Of a stretch of DNA of 64,000 bases, positions 11,349 to 21,136 are shown in pieces; the stretch's first letter is position 1; each line of letters starts with the position of its first letter. The DNA comes from Haematobia irritans (Eukaryota > Arthropoda > Insecta > Diptera > Muscidae): NCBI RefSeq assembly GCF_050003625.1, contig NC_134398.1, positions 86,615,983 through 86,679,982 of the forward strand, read 5' to 3'. The notes under the pieces were generated by a model. That model was not told the DNA's origin and ran no database searches. It saw nothing but the letters and a program-made list of their open reading frames with translations. Made by a program: the position numbers and the translations under genes.

Positions 11349-12654
11349 AAGGGTGATTTGTTAAGAGCTTGATAACTTTTTTTAAAAAAAAAACGCATAA
11401 AATTTGCAAAATCTCATCGGTTCTTTATTTGAAACGTTAGATTGGTCCATGACATTTACTTTTTGAAGATAATTTCATTTAAATGTTGACCGCGGCTGCG
11501 TCTTAGGTGGTCCATTCGGAAAGTCCAATTTTGGGCAACTTTTTCGAGCATTTCGGCCGGAATAGCCCGAATTTCTTCGGAAATGTTGTCTTCCAAAGCT
11601 GGAATAGTTGCTGGCTTATTTCTGTAGACTTTAGACTTGACGTAGCCCCACAAAAAATAGTCTAAAGGCGTCAAATCGCATGATCTTGGTGGCCAACTTA
11701 CCGGTCCATTTCTTGAGATGAATTGTTCTCCGAAGTTTTCCCTCAAAATGGCCATAGAATCGCGAGCTGTGTGGCATGTAGCGCCATCTTGTTGAAACCA
11801 CATGTCAACCAAGTTCAGTTCTTCCATTTTTGGCAACAAAAAGTTTGTTAGCATCGAACGATAGCGATCGCCATTCACCGTAACGTTGCGTCCAACAGCA
11901 TCTTTGAAAAAATACGGTCCAATGATTCCACCAGCGTACAAACCACACCAAACAGTGCATTTTTCGGGATGCATGGGCAGTTCTTGAACGGCTTCTGGTT
12001 GCTCTTCACTCCAAATGCGGCAATTTTGCTTATTTACGTAGCCATTCAACCAGAAATGAGCCTCATCGCTGAACAAAATTTGTCGATAAAAAAGCGGATT
12101 TTCTGCCAACTTTTCTAGGGCCCATTCACTGAAAATTCGACGTTGTGGCAGATCGTTCGGCTTCAGTTCTTGCACGAGCTGTATTTTATACGGTTTTACA
12201 CCAAGATATTTGCTTAAAATCTTCCATGTGGTCGAATAACACAAACCCAATTGCTGCGAACGGCGACGAATCGACATTTCACGGTCTTCAGCAACACTCT
12301 CAGAAACAGACGCAATATTCTCTTCTGTACGCACTGTACGCATTCGTGTGGTTGGTTTAATGTCCAATAAAGTAAACTGAGTGCGAAACTTGGTCACAAT
12401 CGCATTAATTGTTTGCTCACTTGGTCGATTATGTAGACCATAAATCGGACGTAAAGCGCAAAACACATTTCGAACCGAACACTGATTTTGGTAATAAAAT
12501 TCAATGATTTGCAAGCGTTGCTCGTTAGTAAGTCTATTCATGATGAAATGTCAAAGCATACTGAGCATCTTTCTCTTTGACACCATGTCTGAAATCCCAC
12601 GTGATCTGTCAAATACTAATGCATGAAAATCCTAACCTCAAAAGAATCACCCTT
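11349..12654 (-). mobile_element. mariner-like transposon, DD41D (rosa-type), apparently complete
   Basis: 1306 bp with short terminal inverted repeats AAGGGTGATT at both ends and TA target duplication (11347-11348 and 12655-12656). It is inserted in a 153-bp repeat unit of DINE-1 C, whose sequence resumes after it. Beyond the first ~10 bp the two ends differ, which is unusual for mariners but does not prove inactivity. Confidence 0.85.
11456..12541 (-). CDS. Tc1/mariner transposase, DD41D catalytic triad, intact
   Basis: 361-residue open frame starting MNRLTNEQRL. Helix-turn-helix DNA-binding region in the first ~120 residues (RLQIIEFYYQNQCSVRNV; SIRRRSQQLGLCYSTTWKIL). Catalytic residues: Asp159 in LFSDEAHFWLNG, Asp252 in WFQQDGATCHTARD, Asp294 in SCDLTPLDYFLWGY. 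The 41-residue spacing between the second and third Asp is the signature of the rosa/DD41D mariner group, not DD34D. It would cut and paste the surrounding element at TA sites in the nucleus. The start is the first ATG of the frame, about 113 bp inside the element end. No stop or frameshift, so it may be recently active. Confidence 0.92.
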   Translation of the reverse strand: MNRLTNEQRLQIIEFYYQNQCSVRNVFCALRPIYGLHNRPSEQTINAIVTKFRTQFTLLDIKPTTRMRTVRTEENIASVSESVAEDREMSIRRRSQQLGLCYSTTWKILSKYLGVKPYKIQLVQELKPNDLPQRRIFSEWALEKLAENPLFYRQILFSDEAHFWLNGYVNKQNCRIWSEEQPEAVQELPMHPEKCTVWCGLYAGGIIGPYFFKDAVGRNVTVNGDRYRSMLTNFLLPKMEELNLVDMWFQQDGATCHTARDSMAILRENFGEQFISRNGPVSWPPRSCDLTPLDYFLWGYVKSKVYRNKPATIPALEDNISEEIRAIPAEMLEKVAQNWTFRMDHLRRSRGQHLNEIIFKK

Positions 12655-13578
12655 TACTAACGTGGTGTTAGTATATGGTCTCTGACAACCGTGCAGGAAT
12701 TGGTCCATATCGGTCCATAATTATATGTAGCCCCCATATAAACTGATCCCCAGATTTGAACTCCGGAGCCCCTTGGAAGAGCAAAATTCACCCGATCCTA
12801 CATAAAATTTTGTCAAGATTTTATTTCTATAGAAAATTTTGTCAAAATTTTATTTCTATAGAAAATTTTGTCAAAATTTTATTTCTATAGAAAATTTTGT
12901 CAAACTGAATTATACACGTATTTAATCGTTTTTTTTTTTGTTTAATATATACCCCTTATGGACTAACATACAATTGAGAAGATGGATTTAAGAAGTTTTA
13001 AGATACCTTGCCATCGGCAAGTGTTACCGCAACCCATGTAATTCGATGACAGACTTTAGTACACCCAGAAAAAAGTGCCTTCGAAACTAAAGGAAAAAAT
13101 GTTTATCAATTTAGTTTAGCCATTTTATTTCCATTAAGTTAAATTTGTGTGTGAAATAATAAAATTTAATTGTTTCAGTAAAAAAATCCTAAACTGAAAG
13201 CAGTTAGGAATAGTTCATAAGGCACGGAATTGTACTAATACTGTTTTTTTCGCTGGGTATAAGAATTTACTACTGAACAAGGAAATTTTATTCACTGATA
13301 ACAAAGCATTCGTAAAAATAAACAAAACCCGAACTAAAACCAAGTTTCCTCGAATTTAGTAAAATTTCTTATAAAACTATAACACTGAATTCTTTTATTA
13401 CAGAAAGCTTATCATACATACTAATAACACTTGGCATAGAAAAATATTTTAGTTCATTCGTACTAAGAAGTATTCAATCCTTTCCAAAACTTAAGGAAAC
13501 ACACTTGCTAGAATATAACTTTTCCTATATTTCTTTTATCTACTTGTAATCGATACCTGTCATCGATGTAATCGATAT

Positions 13579-14159
13579 TGTTACGTTTTTATATTACCCG
13601 ATAATTAAAAAGACAGTTCTTTTCAATAACGTTAATCTACAATTTATTTGTTTAACTGATTGGTTTCACTTATTTGCTCTACGATGTGTACTGTATAAAC
13701 TTTAGCTTACGACTGACTTGACTGCTCCCTCCGCCAGGGGCTTATATACCGTGATTTGACGATTTCGAAAATTCTGGATAGTCTGGCCTACAACCATCTA
13801 GAACTATCTTGTACAATTTATCTAACACCACATATTCAACTGGTTATCTTCATTGCCTACAGCCATCTGGAATATTCTATCGGCGTTACTTTACAGGTGA
13901 TATGGCACACATACTTTTAGGCTTATGCTAATAATCTAGTGCATTCTACTAGATTAGGTAGATGTCGTGCAGGCATAAAACAAAAGGCGTTACTTTTACA
14001 ATGAACGATTGGAAACACAAAAGATGTTTAAGAAAGTACTAGAAAATAAAGAAATGACTCTAACAAGTTATGACGTAATTTTATCGTTACAATTTGAAAT
14101 TTAAATTAACGTAAACTAATTTAAATAAACTTAAATCAAGAAATATCACATTCGTAACA
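13579..14159 (-). repeat. 3' LTR of the Ty3/gypsy element
   Basis: 581 bp, begins TGTTACGAAT and ends AACGTAACA on the minus strand. It keeps a clear TATA box (GGTATATAAGCCCC, about 13736-13749) that the 5' LTR lacks. Preceded by a polypurine stretch GCGGGAGGCAG (14160-14170). Outer target-duplication copy ATAT at 13575-13578. Confidence 0.9.
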
Positions 14160-14170
14160 CTGCCTCCCGC

Positions 14171-17100
14171 TTAAGCCTGTTCGTCCCGAATAGGCACAGA
14201 ACCCGTTCCGTATGGAGCCAAACGTTCCAGGTGAACGACTTTCATCTTTGACCTTGGGCTGTCGTCTTTTTGAATGCGGTATACAACATCATTGATCTTC
14301 TTGATGACTTTATATGGGCCTTCCCACTGTGTTTGTAGTTTAGGACATAATCCTTTCTTTCGTTGCGGGTTGAATAGCAGAACCAGTTGTCCTTCACTAA
14401 AGCCCTCAGTGTTTGCTGCACGATCATATCTCGCCTTCATTCTGTTGCTAACCATTTTTATTTTGTTTCGCACTGATTCGTGAACTTTACCAAATGTGTT
14501 TGGTATGTCGTTACTGGTTTCTTCCATGGCGAGCTCATTGGGTGTAGCGCCAAATATCAAATCTCCGGGCAACTTCAATTCCGTTCCGAATAGGACCTTG
14601 GCCGGTGTTCGTGACGTAGAATCATGTATGGCTGATCTATACGACAGCAAAAACTTTGGTATATGATCGTCCCAGTCTCGTTGGCCGTTATCCACCACCT
14701 TTCGAAGATGTTCTTCCAGAGTGCGATTAAACCTTTCTACCATGCCATCACACTGCGGATGCAATGGCGTGGTCCTTGTTTTCTTGATACCAAGGGAGTC
14801 ACACATCTCTTTGAATATGGCCGATTCAAAATTTCTTCCTTGGTCTGAGTGTATCTCGGTCGGCACACCGTAGCGACATATCCAGTTCTTGTCGACTACA
14901 TCTACAATCGTCTTCGCCTCTTGGTTAGGAATGGCATAAACTTCTGGCCACTTGCTGAAGTAGTCCATGACCACAAGGACATATCGATTTCCAGAATCAC
15001 TTACTGGGAAAGGCCCTGCAACGTCCATTGCTATTCTTTCAAAAGGCGCTCCTGGCCTATACTCTTGCATAAGACCTCTACTTTTTCGTCTTGGCCCTTT
15101 CGCCTTTATGCACTTCTCACAATTTGCCACCCATTCAGCAATTGATTTCTGGCATCCAACCCAGTAGAATCGTTGCTTCACTTTCTCGGCTGTTTTGGTT
15201 ATTCCTAAGTGACCTCCACTAGGTCCATTGTGGAATTCCGTCAAAACATCCTTTACCTTGGAATCTGGCACGATTATCAAGTTGCGGCTATTCTTGCCAT
15301 CTTCACTTTCCCACTTACGTTGTAGGGTTCCGTTGACCAGACATAGACTGTCCCATTGAGCCCAGTATGATTTCATAAGTGGGCTTTCGGCTGCGATGTC
15401 TTTCTTACTGGGTTTCTTATCTTCTTCTTTCGCCGAAATAATTTTGCTCAAAATGAGATCTTTACGCTGTTCTGCTGGCCAGTCCACTCCAGATTCGACG
15501 TGCAACAGCCTGATATCCACGATTTCTTCCTTATGTTCAGCTTTCGAGCAGTGTTTGCACTCGACATTACAAGGTCGACGTGACAAGGCGTCCGCGTTGC
15601 CGTGTTTGCCACCTTTTCTATGTTCGATGCTGAAATCATAGCTTTGGAGTCTTTCTATCCAACGTGCCAGCTGAGCTTCCGGATTCTTGAATTGAAGCAA
15701 CCATCGTAGAGCTGAATGGTCAGTTCTTAGCAAGAAATTCTGTCCATACAAGTATTTGTGGTAATGCTTCACGCTTTCTATGACAGCAAGCAGCTCTCTT
15801 CTTGTTACGCAATAGTTCTTCTCGGGCTTGGATAACGTTCGGCTAAAATATCCGATGACCTTTTCTTTACTTTCAATCTGTTGAGATAGTACACCACCAA
15901 TTCCGTACGCACTGGCATCTGTATCCAAAACAAATTTTTCGCCAGGAATTGGATACGCCAGAACAGGAGTTGAACATAAAAGTTCTTTTAGATGATGAAA
16001 TGACTGTTCCTGTTCTTCACTCCACTGGAACTTCGTACCTTTTTGCGTTAATTTATGGAGGCTTGCGGCGATGCTGGCGAAGTTTGGTACGAAACGCCTG
16101 TAGTATGTGCATAAACCAAGGAAGCTGCGCAACTCGTGGAGATTCCGTGGACGTGGCCAATCTTTTACTGCTTGAATTTTGTCTTCATCGGTGGATATTC
16201 CCTCTGCTGTAACATGATGACCCAGGTACTTAACTTCTCGCTGGAAAAGCGAGCACTTCTTGGCGTTAAGTCGTAAGCCAGCGGCTGACAATTGCTGGAT
16301 AACGTCTTTCAAGTTCTTAAGGTGCTCGTCAAATGTTTTGCCCATCACTATGATATCGTCGAGGTATATCAAGCAGGACTTCCAATGCAACCCCTTTAGC
16401 ACCCGCTCCATCAATCGCTCGAACGTAGCCGGAGCATTGCAGAGCCCGAATGGCATTACATTGAATTGCCAAAGACCGCCATTAACGCCAAAAGCTGTCT
16501 TTTCTTTGTCTTTCTCGGCGATCTCTACTTTCCAATATCCACTCTGCAAATCAAGCGTGGAAAACCATGTTGTTCCGGCTAGTGTGTCCAACGTGTCATC
16601 AATGCGTGGAAGCGGATAACTGTCCTTTTTGGTAACATCATTCAATTTTCTGTAGTCCACGCAAAATCGGGTACTTCCATCTTTCTTTTTGACCAGCACA
16701 ACTGGCGAGCACCAAGGACTTGATGATGGTTCAATCACACCACTTTCCGCCATTTCCTTAACGAGCTTTTGAACCTCATCTCGTTTTGCTAGAGGGACAC
16801 TTCGTGGTGCCTGTTTTATGGGTCTTTCTTCTGTGGTATTTATTTCATGCTTCACCACAGATGTTCTCCCTTGATTTTTCTTCTCAATGGCAAAGGCTGA
16901 GGCATTTTTCCATAACAATTTCTTGGCTTTATTTTTCTCGGACGGTCCAGATAAATTCAAAACTCGAACTGGTATAAGTCCCTCTTCATTTGTTGTTACC
17001 AGGGCATTTGCTATCAAGATGTTGTTGTTTTTATTTTCTGCTGGTTCAACAACCCACAATTTGCCGACTTCACAATCTCCATTCATAGAAACCCATATAA

Positions 17101-17611
17101 TTGTTTCGGCATTTGGTGGTATTGACTCTGGTTGGCTCATTGTCAAATATCTGACAGGTGTATTCTCACTGTAGCCCACGTTTACCGGTATTTCGATATC
17201 GCACCAGGTCATTACACGACGCTTCAAATCCAAGTTGAGACCAAAAGCAATCATAAAATCCGCTCCAATTATAACTTCGTCCACTATATCGGCCACAATG
17301 AATTCATAATTAACGGATTTGTTTGCAATGGTTAACTTTACAGGAACCTTTCCATATACAGTTGCGGGTTCACCTGTAGCCGTGCGTAGTTTGACTCCAA
17401 TTAGTGGTGTAACTTTTCCTCTTACTAAATCGGATCTAATAATAGATTTCGATGCACCAGTATCCAACGTCAAAGTTCGCTTGTATCCATTAATACCACC
17501 CGCAATAGTCAAATTGTTATTTTTCTGTTGAACTATTGCTATAGAGATTGTGGGGCCATCACATGTGGGAGCCAGCTCTTGCCCCGCTGAACTAGCTCGA
17601 TTTAGTTTAAA
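14171..17611 (-). CDS. pol: Pol polyprotein (protease, RT, RNase H, integrase)
   Basis: An open frame of 1146 codons, read from the slip site at 17611. Numbering from the Leu/Met codon at 17512: protease LDTGAS (residues 16-21); RT with CVDYRKLND (284-292), Asp321 in LDLQSGY and YLDD (383-386); RNase H with Asp530, Glu573 and Asp598; integrase zinc finger His761, His768, Cys798, Cys801; DD35E core Asp829, Asp890, Glu926; GPY/F-like module GLCPKLQTQWEGPY (1054-1067). All key residues are present. It has no ATG near its beginning and lies -1 to gag, so expression is expected as Gag-Pol through frameshifting at 17605-17611. The stop lies directly before the polypurine tract, so nothing follows pol. 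Confidence 0.95.
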   Translation of the reverse strand, partial: FKLNRASSAGQELAPTCDGPTISIAIVQQKNNNLTIAGGINGYKRTLTLDTGASKSIIRSDLVRGKVTPLIGVKLRTATGEPATVYGKVPVKLTIANKSVNYEFIVADIVDEVIIGADFMIAFGLNLDLKRRVMTWCDIEIPVNVGYSENTPVRYLTMSQPESIPPNAETIIWVSMNGDCEVGKLWVVEPAENKNNNILIANALVTTNEEGLIPVRVLNLSGPSEKNKAKKLLWKNASAFAIEKKNQGRTSVVKHEINTTEERPIKQAPRSVPLAKRDEVQKLVKEMAESGVIEPSSSPWCSPVVLVKKKDGSTRFCVDYRKLNDVTKKDSYPLPRIDDTLDTLAGTTWFSTLDLQSGYWKVEIAEKDKEKTAFGVNGGLWQFNVMPFGLCNAPATFERLMERVLKGLHWKSCLIYLDDIIVMGKTFDEHLKNLKDVIQQLSAAGLRLNAKKCSLFQREVKYLGHHVTAEGISTDEDKIQAVKDWPRPRNLHELRSFLGLCTYYRRFVPNFASIAASLHKLTQKGTKFQWSEEQEQSFHHLKELLCSTPVLAYPIPGEKFVLDTDASAYGIGGVLSQQIESKEKVIGYFSRTLSKPEKNYCVTRRELLAVIESVKHYHKYLYGQNFLLRTDHSALRWLLQFKNPEAQLARWIERLQSYDFSIEHRKGGKHGNADALSRRPCNVECKHCSKAEHKEEIVDIRLLHVESGVDWPAEQRKDLILSKIISAKEEDKKPSKKDIAAESPLMKSYWAQWDSLCLVNGTLQRKWESEDGKNSRNLIIVPDSKVKDVLTEFHNGPSGGHLGITKTAEKVKQRFYWVGCQKSIAEWVANCEKCIKAKGPRRKSRGLMQEYRPGAPFERIAMDVAGPFPVSDSGNRYVLVVMDYFSKWPEVYAIPNQEAKTIVDVVDKNWICRYGVPTEIHSDQGRNFESAIFKEMCDSLGIKKTRTTPLHPQCDGMVERFNRTLEEHLRKVVDNGQRDWDDHIPKFLLSYRSAIHDSTSRTPAKVLFGTELKLPGDLIFGATPNELAMEETSNDIPNTFGKVHESVRNKIKMVSNRMKARYDRAANTEGFSEGQLVLLFNPQRKKGLCPKLQTQWEGPYKVIKKINDVVYRIQKDDSPRSKMKVVHLERLAPYGTGSVPIRDEQA

Positions 17612-18930
17612 TGTGAATCACTGGACTGTGGGTTCACCCACATATGGCTATTGTTTGGCGGTGAAGGCGATTTCGATCTTGATCGCTTACGACGTGCTTT
17701 ACATTCACGAGCAACATGTCCAGGCTTATCACAGTTATAGCACTTTATTCTGGATTTAGTTGTCTCCTGCTTCATTTCTTGCACTGCCTGCTTAACTGCT
17801 TCTTTCACTGAGTCAATCACGGAATTTGATTCATCTTGCTCGGTCTCCACTCTGCGTACCTTGTGAATTTGAGGTCGTGCCAACAATCTCGCAGTTTCTT
17901 GTGCAAGTGCAAATGTTACTGTTTCTGCGAATGTAGCCTTTTGTGACGCATATGTCGCGCATTTTATATCAGGGTCTCTAATTCCATTCACAAAGGTCTC
18001 GATCTTGATGCGGTCCACAAGTGGATGACTTTCTCCTGGATATGTCAAAAGCACCAACCGCTCAACCTCTGTTGCAAAGTCTTGTAGAGTCTCATTTGAC
18101 TTCTGGACTCTTCCTCTTAATTCCATTCTGAAGATGTCTTGCTTATGTTCTCCGCCGTACTTACGTTGAAGTGCCGCTATTACGTCATTATAATTATTTC
18201 TAGAGGCAGCGGGAATGCTTTGTATCACATCAGCGGCGTTGCCCTTTAATGCCAATAGAAGTTCAATTGCTTTGTCTTTGTCGTTCCATAAATTTCTAGA
18301 AGCAACCATTTCAAATTGGAATTTGAATACATCAAATGAAGTTGAGCCATCGAAAACAGGAGGTTTGGTTTTCGAGCCCTCGATAACGCGCACTGGTCCA
18401 CCTTTAATTTCCAGCTCTGACATTTTTCTTTCAATGTGTAGAAACTTCTCATCATGAACCATAATTTTCTCATCCACAGAAATAATCTTCTTATCCAGCT
18501 CCCCAATTTGGCTTTCGATATGGTCCACACGTTTTTCCATGCCTTCAGCAATTTGTTGAAGATTCTCATTTAGAATTCTAGAATTTTCGTCCATCTTTTT
18601 TGAATTTTCGTCGAATTTTTCTTCCAATTTTCTAGAATTCTCTTGCATTTTTAGAGAATTTTCTTCCATCATTTTGCTCAAAATATTGACCATCGATGTG
18701 TAATCAACAACATTAGAAGCTACAGATGGAGTTTCCAAGGCGCTGGCTACTACTACTGATTCGTCAAGATCTTCCTTATAATCGAACTCATGTGTTTCGA
18801 TATCAATACTGCGCCGCTCGAACTCTTCCAGTAGTCGCTTTTGTAATTGGGCCTTGTTTCCTGTAGTCGGCTGCTCCATTTTGCTCAATTCCTTCTTCAA
18901 GTCTTCCACTCGAAGCTGATTAAACTTCAT
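17602..18930 (-). CDS. gag: Gag polyprotein with SAP-like start, coiled coil and CCHC knuckle
   Basis: 442 residues. The N-terminus FNQLRVEDLKKELSKM...GNKAQLQKRLLEEF resembles a SAP-type helix-turn-helix; residues ~80-185 are a heptad-rich coiled coil (repeated EENSxKMxEN, then DEKIMVHDEKFLHIE). A retrotransposon capsid region follows (PPVFDGSTSFDVFKFQFE; LLALKGNAADVIQSI; YGGEHKQDIF; TLQDFATEVERL), then a nucleocapsid zinc knuckle CYNCDKPGHVAREC (397-410) with a basic KARRKRSRSKS tail. It would form the particle and bind the genomic RNA. The start ATG lies about 40 nt after the primer-binding site. The frame is intact and ends at the slip site. Confidence 0.93.
   Translation of the reverse strand: MKFNQLRVEDLKKELSKMEQPTTGNKAQLQKRLLEEFERRSIDIETHEFDYKEDLDESVVVASALETPSVASNVVDYTSMVNILSKMMEENSLKMQENSRKLEEKFDENSKKMDENSRILNENLQQIAEGMEKRVDHIESQIGELDKKIISVDEKIMVHDEKFLHIERKMSELEIKGGPVRVIEGSKTKPPVFDGSTSFDVFKFQFEMVASRNLWNDKDKAIELLLALKGNAADVIQSIPAASRNNYNDVIAALQRKYGGEHKQDIFRMELRGRVQKSNETLQDFATEVERLVLLTYPGESHPLVDRIKIETFVNGIRDPDIKCATYASQKATFAETVTFALAQETARLLARPQIHKVRRVETEQDESNSVIDSVKEAVKQAVQEMKQETTKSRIKCYNCDKPGHVARECKARRKRSRSKSPSPPNNSHMWVNPQSSDSHLN
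17605..17611 (-). promoter_or_regulatory. -1 ribosomal frameshift site UUUAAAC at the gag stop codon
   Basis: In the gag frame the minus strand reads CA T-TTA-AAC TAA, so a perfect X XXY YYZ heptamer sits immediately before the stop. Slipping -1 gives TTT AAA CTA and enters the pol frame, which is open from there to 14171. A GC-rich stretch with complementary GAGC/GCTC words follows within 40 nt and could form the usual stimulatory structure. Confidence 0.8.
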
Positions 18931-18956
18931 TGTAGATTTTTTTTTTCCCGTTATTT

Positions 18957-18970
18957 CACTTCCGACACCA
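18957..18970 (-). promoter_or_regulatory. Primer-binding site, tRNA-Leu-like
   Basis: Two bases after the 5' LTR the minus strand reads TGGTGTCGGAAGTG, which complements the CCA-bearing 3' end of a leucine tRNA with perhaps one difference (from memory of tRNA-Leu ends; not checked). It primes minus-strand DNA synthesis. Confidence 0.7.
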
Positions 18971-18972
18971 AT

Positions 18973-19836
18973 TGTTACGTTTTTATATTGAGGCGTATTT
19001 AATTACCCGATAATTAAAAAGACAGTTCTTTTCAATAACGTTAATCTACAATTTATTTGTTTAACTGATTGGTTTCACTTATTTGCTCTACGATGTGTAC
19101 TGTATAAACTTTAGCTTACGACTGACTTGACTGCTCCCTCCGCCAGGGGGGATTTCGAAAATTCTGGATAGTCTGGCCTACAACCATCTAGAACTATCTT
19201 GTACAATTTATCTAACACCACATATTCAACTGGTTATCTTCATTGCCTACAGCCATCTGGAATATTCTATCGGCGTTACTTTACAGGTGATATGGCCACA
19301 TACTTTTAGGCTTATGCTAATAATCTAGTGCATTCTACTAGATTAGGTAGATGTCGTGCCGGCATAAAACAAAAGGCGTTACTTTTACAATGAACGATTG
19401 GAAACACAAAAGATGTTTAACCTTTAACTGGGTACGTGGTGGTAAAATTTACCACCTCGAACACTCGTTTACATATATTTTAAAAAAGACGTGTGAAATA
19501 AAGTATATGTTAATCATGGAAAGAACATATAATATTTCGAAATATTGTTTTATTTTCGTTAAATACAATGTTTACTAATCAACAAATATAATAATGATAC
19601 AACAAAACCATTTTTTTACAGAAAAAATATTAATGTAAAAGAGGGGGTAAAATTTACCACACGTCGCAAATTACGCAAAAAAATTTCACCTCACCGGTTA
19701 AAGGTTAAGAAAGTACTAGAAAATAAAGAAATGACTCTAACAAGTTATGACGTAATTTTATCGTTACAATTTGAAATTTAAATTAACGTAAACTAATTTA
19801 AATAAACTTAAATCAAGAAATATCACATTCGTAACA
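18973..19836 (-). repeat. 5' LTR of the Ty3/gypsy element, carrying a MITE and lacking the TATA box
   Basis: 864 bp, same TGTTACG...CGTAACA ends as the 3' LTR. The length excess is explained by a 284-bp MITE plus its TTAA duplication and a 15-bp difference. At 19141-19152 the sequence CGCCAGGGGGGATTTCG lacks about 20 bp present in the 3' LTR at 13741-13760, and these include TATATAA. The promoter of this copy is therefore probably weakened. Confidence 0.9.
19421..19704. mobile_element. piggyBac-type MITE in the 5' LTR
   Basis: 284 bp, TTAA duplicated at 19417-19420 and 19705-19708, ends CCTTTAACTGG and (inverted) CCTTTAACCGG, with inner inverted blocks GGTAAAATTTACCAC. The 3' LTR shows the empty site GATGTTTAAGAAAG. 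No coding capacity. TTAA targets and CCYTT ends are hallmarks of piggyBac elements. Confidence 0.92.
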
Positions 19837-20084
19837 ATATGTTTGCGAGTGGGTTGTTTTTTTAGTTGGAATCGTGTTGTTGTGGTATACGGAGAGATTA
19901 AAAAATAATATAGTAAAATAATATAATAAGTAACAAATAAAATATTTGTTATTTTAAATTAGTGAGAAAATTTTTCGTTTTTTTTTTGTCAAAATTATTG
20001 AACATAAATAACAAACAATAAGTCCATCAATGTTCGTGATGGTGTATAAAGAAAGAAAACATCAACAGAATAACAAACCCTATA

Positions 20085-20357
20085 GGTTTAGGTTTAGGTT
20101 AGGTGGCAGCCCGATATATCAGGCTCACTTAGACTATTCAGTCCATTGTGCTACCACATTGGTGAACTTCTCTCTTATCACTGAGTGCAGCCCGATTCCA
20201 TGTTAAGCTCAATGACAAGGGACCTCCTTTTTATAGCCGAGTACGAACGGCGTTCCACATTGCAGTGAAACCACTTAGAGAAGCTTTGAAACCCTCAGAT
20301 ATATCATCAGCATTACTGAGGTGGGATAATCCACCCCTGAAAAACTATTTGGTGTTC
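20085..20357 (-). mobile_element. SINE-like fragment sharing its 3' end with the RNase H LINE
   Basis: On the minus strand it ends ACTGAATAGTCTAAGTGAGC, then CGGGCTGCCACCTAACCT and a TAACC-like tail; the LINE 3' end at 2505-2590 has the same blocks at roughly 80% identity. The upstream part (CTCAGTGATAAGAGAGAAG) is not LINE. It is 5' truncated at M1 sequence, and about 95 bp of M1 are missing at its site. Shared tails suggest it used the LINE machinery. Confidence 0.65.
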
Positions 20358-21136
20358 GGTCGAAGCAGGTATTGAAATTGTCAAAGGAGGACAAAATCGG
20401 TACGCAGTATCTTATTAAAAGTGAAAGGAACAAGGAGAAGAAAAGCATTACGTTTACATAAACATAGGAAAATGTTAACTAATATATGGAATGCATTCTA
20501 CCTAATTTCTACGAAAATCACATCGTTCAAACAAATAAAAATGTCTTTGGCGCTATACGAAGTTCAACTTTCTTCACACTGAGTTCATTTTAACTTAAAG
20601 AAGTGGTCACTTTTTACTGGGTGTACAAGTTTCTATGCGATCCATGGTGGAGGGTACATAAAATTCGGCCTGGCCGAACTTACGGCCGTATATACTTGTC
20701 CAATCTTGTTTCCGAATGTCTATTCTCTTTACTACGAATATCCATTTTAGTATTCAAATTAAATAATATTTAGAGTTAGGCATATCAAAATTTTCGCCAA
20801 TTTTGCCAACCCCCCGGTTTCTACCTCAATTTCTTTTTCTATACTCTCTCTGTCTCTCTCTCTGTCGCTCTCTGAATAAAATATTACAACATATATATGT
20901 TTACTCGAAATTTGTAAATTTATATATGTTTACATTCAAACATATTATTTTTTTGAAACATTCATATCCCACACATAATATATGCTAACATATTAACATT
21001 TGTGTCCCAAACATTAAATACTAGTTTAGGAACATTACATTTTTGCACTTAAATATATTGTGTTTAAAAAATTCTGCCCGAACGCACATTTTGTTTATAT
21101 CGGAACATATGAAAAACATATTTTTGTAACAGTGTA

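Larger units (their letters stand above)
13579..19836 (-). mobile_element. Ty3/gypsy LTR retrotransposon with intact gag and pol
   Basis: 6258 bp, flanked by 4-bp target duplications ATAT (13575-13578, 19837-19840). Order on the minus strand: 5' LTR (19836-18973), primer-binding site, gag, pol (protease, RT, RNase H, integrase), polypurine tract, 3' LTR. No env-like frame. LTRs are almost identical apart from three indels: a MITE in the 5' LTR, a ~20-bp TATA-box loss in the 5' LTR, and a 15-bp difference near the R/U5 end. This implies a young insertion. It lies inside an M1 element, whose other copies (for example at 57930-57960) show the empty site. Confidence 0.95.
13062..20623 (+). mobile_element. 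M1 element (TA-target, CACCCAGAAAAAAGTG ends), opened by the gypsy element
   Basis: Left end CACCCAGAAAAAAGTGCCTT, right end CACTTTTTACTGGGTG, flanked by TA (13060-13061 and 20624-20625). The neighbouring DINE-1 sequence is continuous once it is removed. The Ty3/gypsy element sits inside at 13579-19836, and a SINE-like fragment replaces part of the interior (20085-20357). It carries a cluster of ATCGAT sites at 13550-13577 and the conserved box AATGTCTTTGGCGCTATACG at 20541. No transposase; about 1.3 kb net. Confidence 0.8.

Noticed and set aside
13579..14171. An env gene that would make the element a retrovirus
   Set aside because: The pol stop directly precedes the polypurine tract and 3' LTR; there is no room or frame for env.
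14242..17759. Many short plus-strand and other-frame ORFs within the gypsy element
   Set aside because: Shadows of the minus-strand gag and pol.
20301..20320. Second hammerhead candidate (CTGATGA on the minus strand)
   Set aside because: No stem II followed by GAAA at the right distance, and no cleavage triplet with matching stem I.
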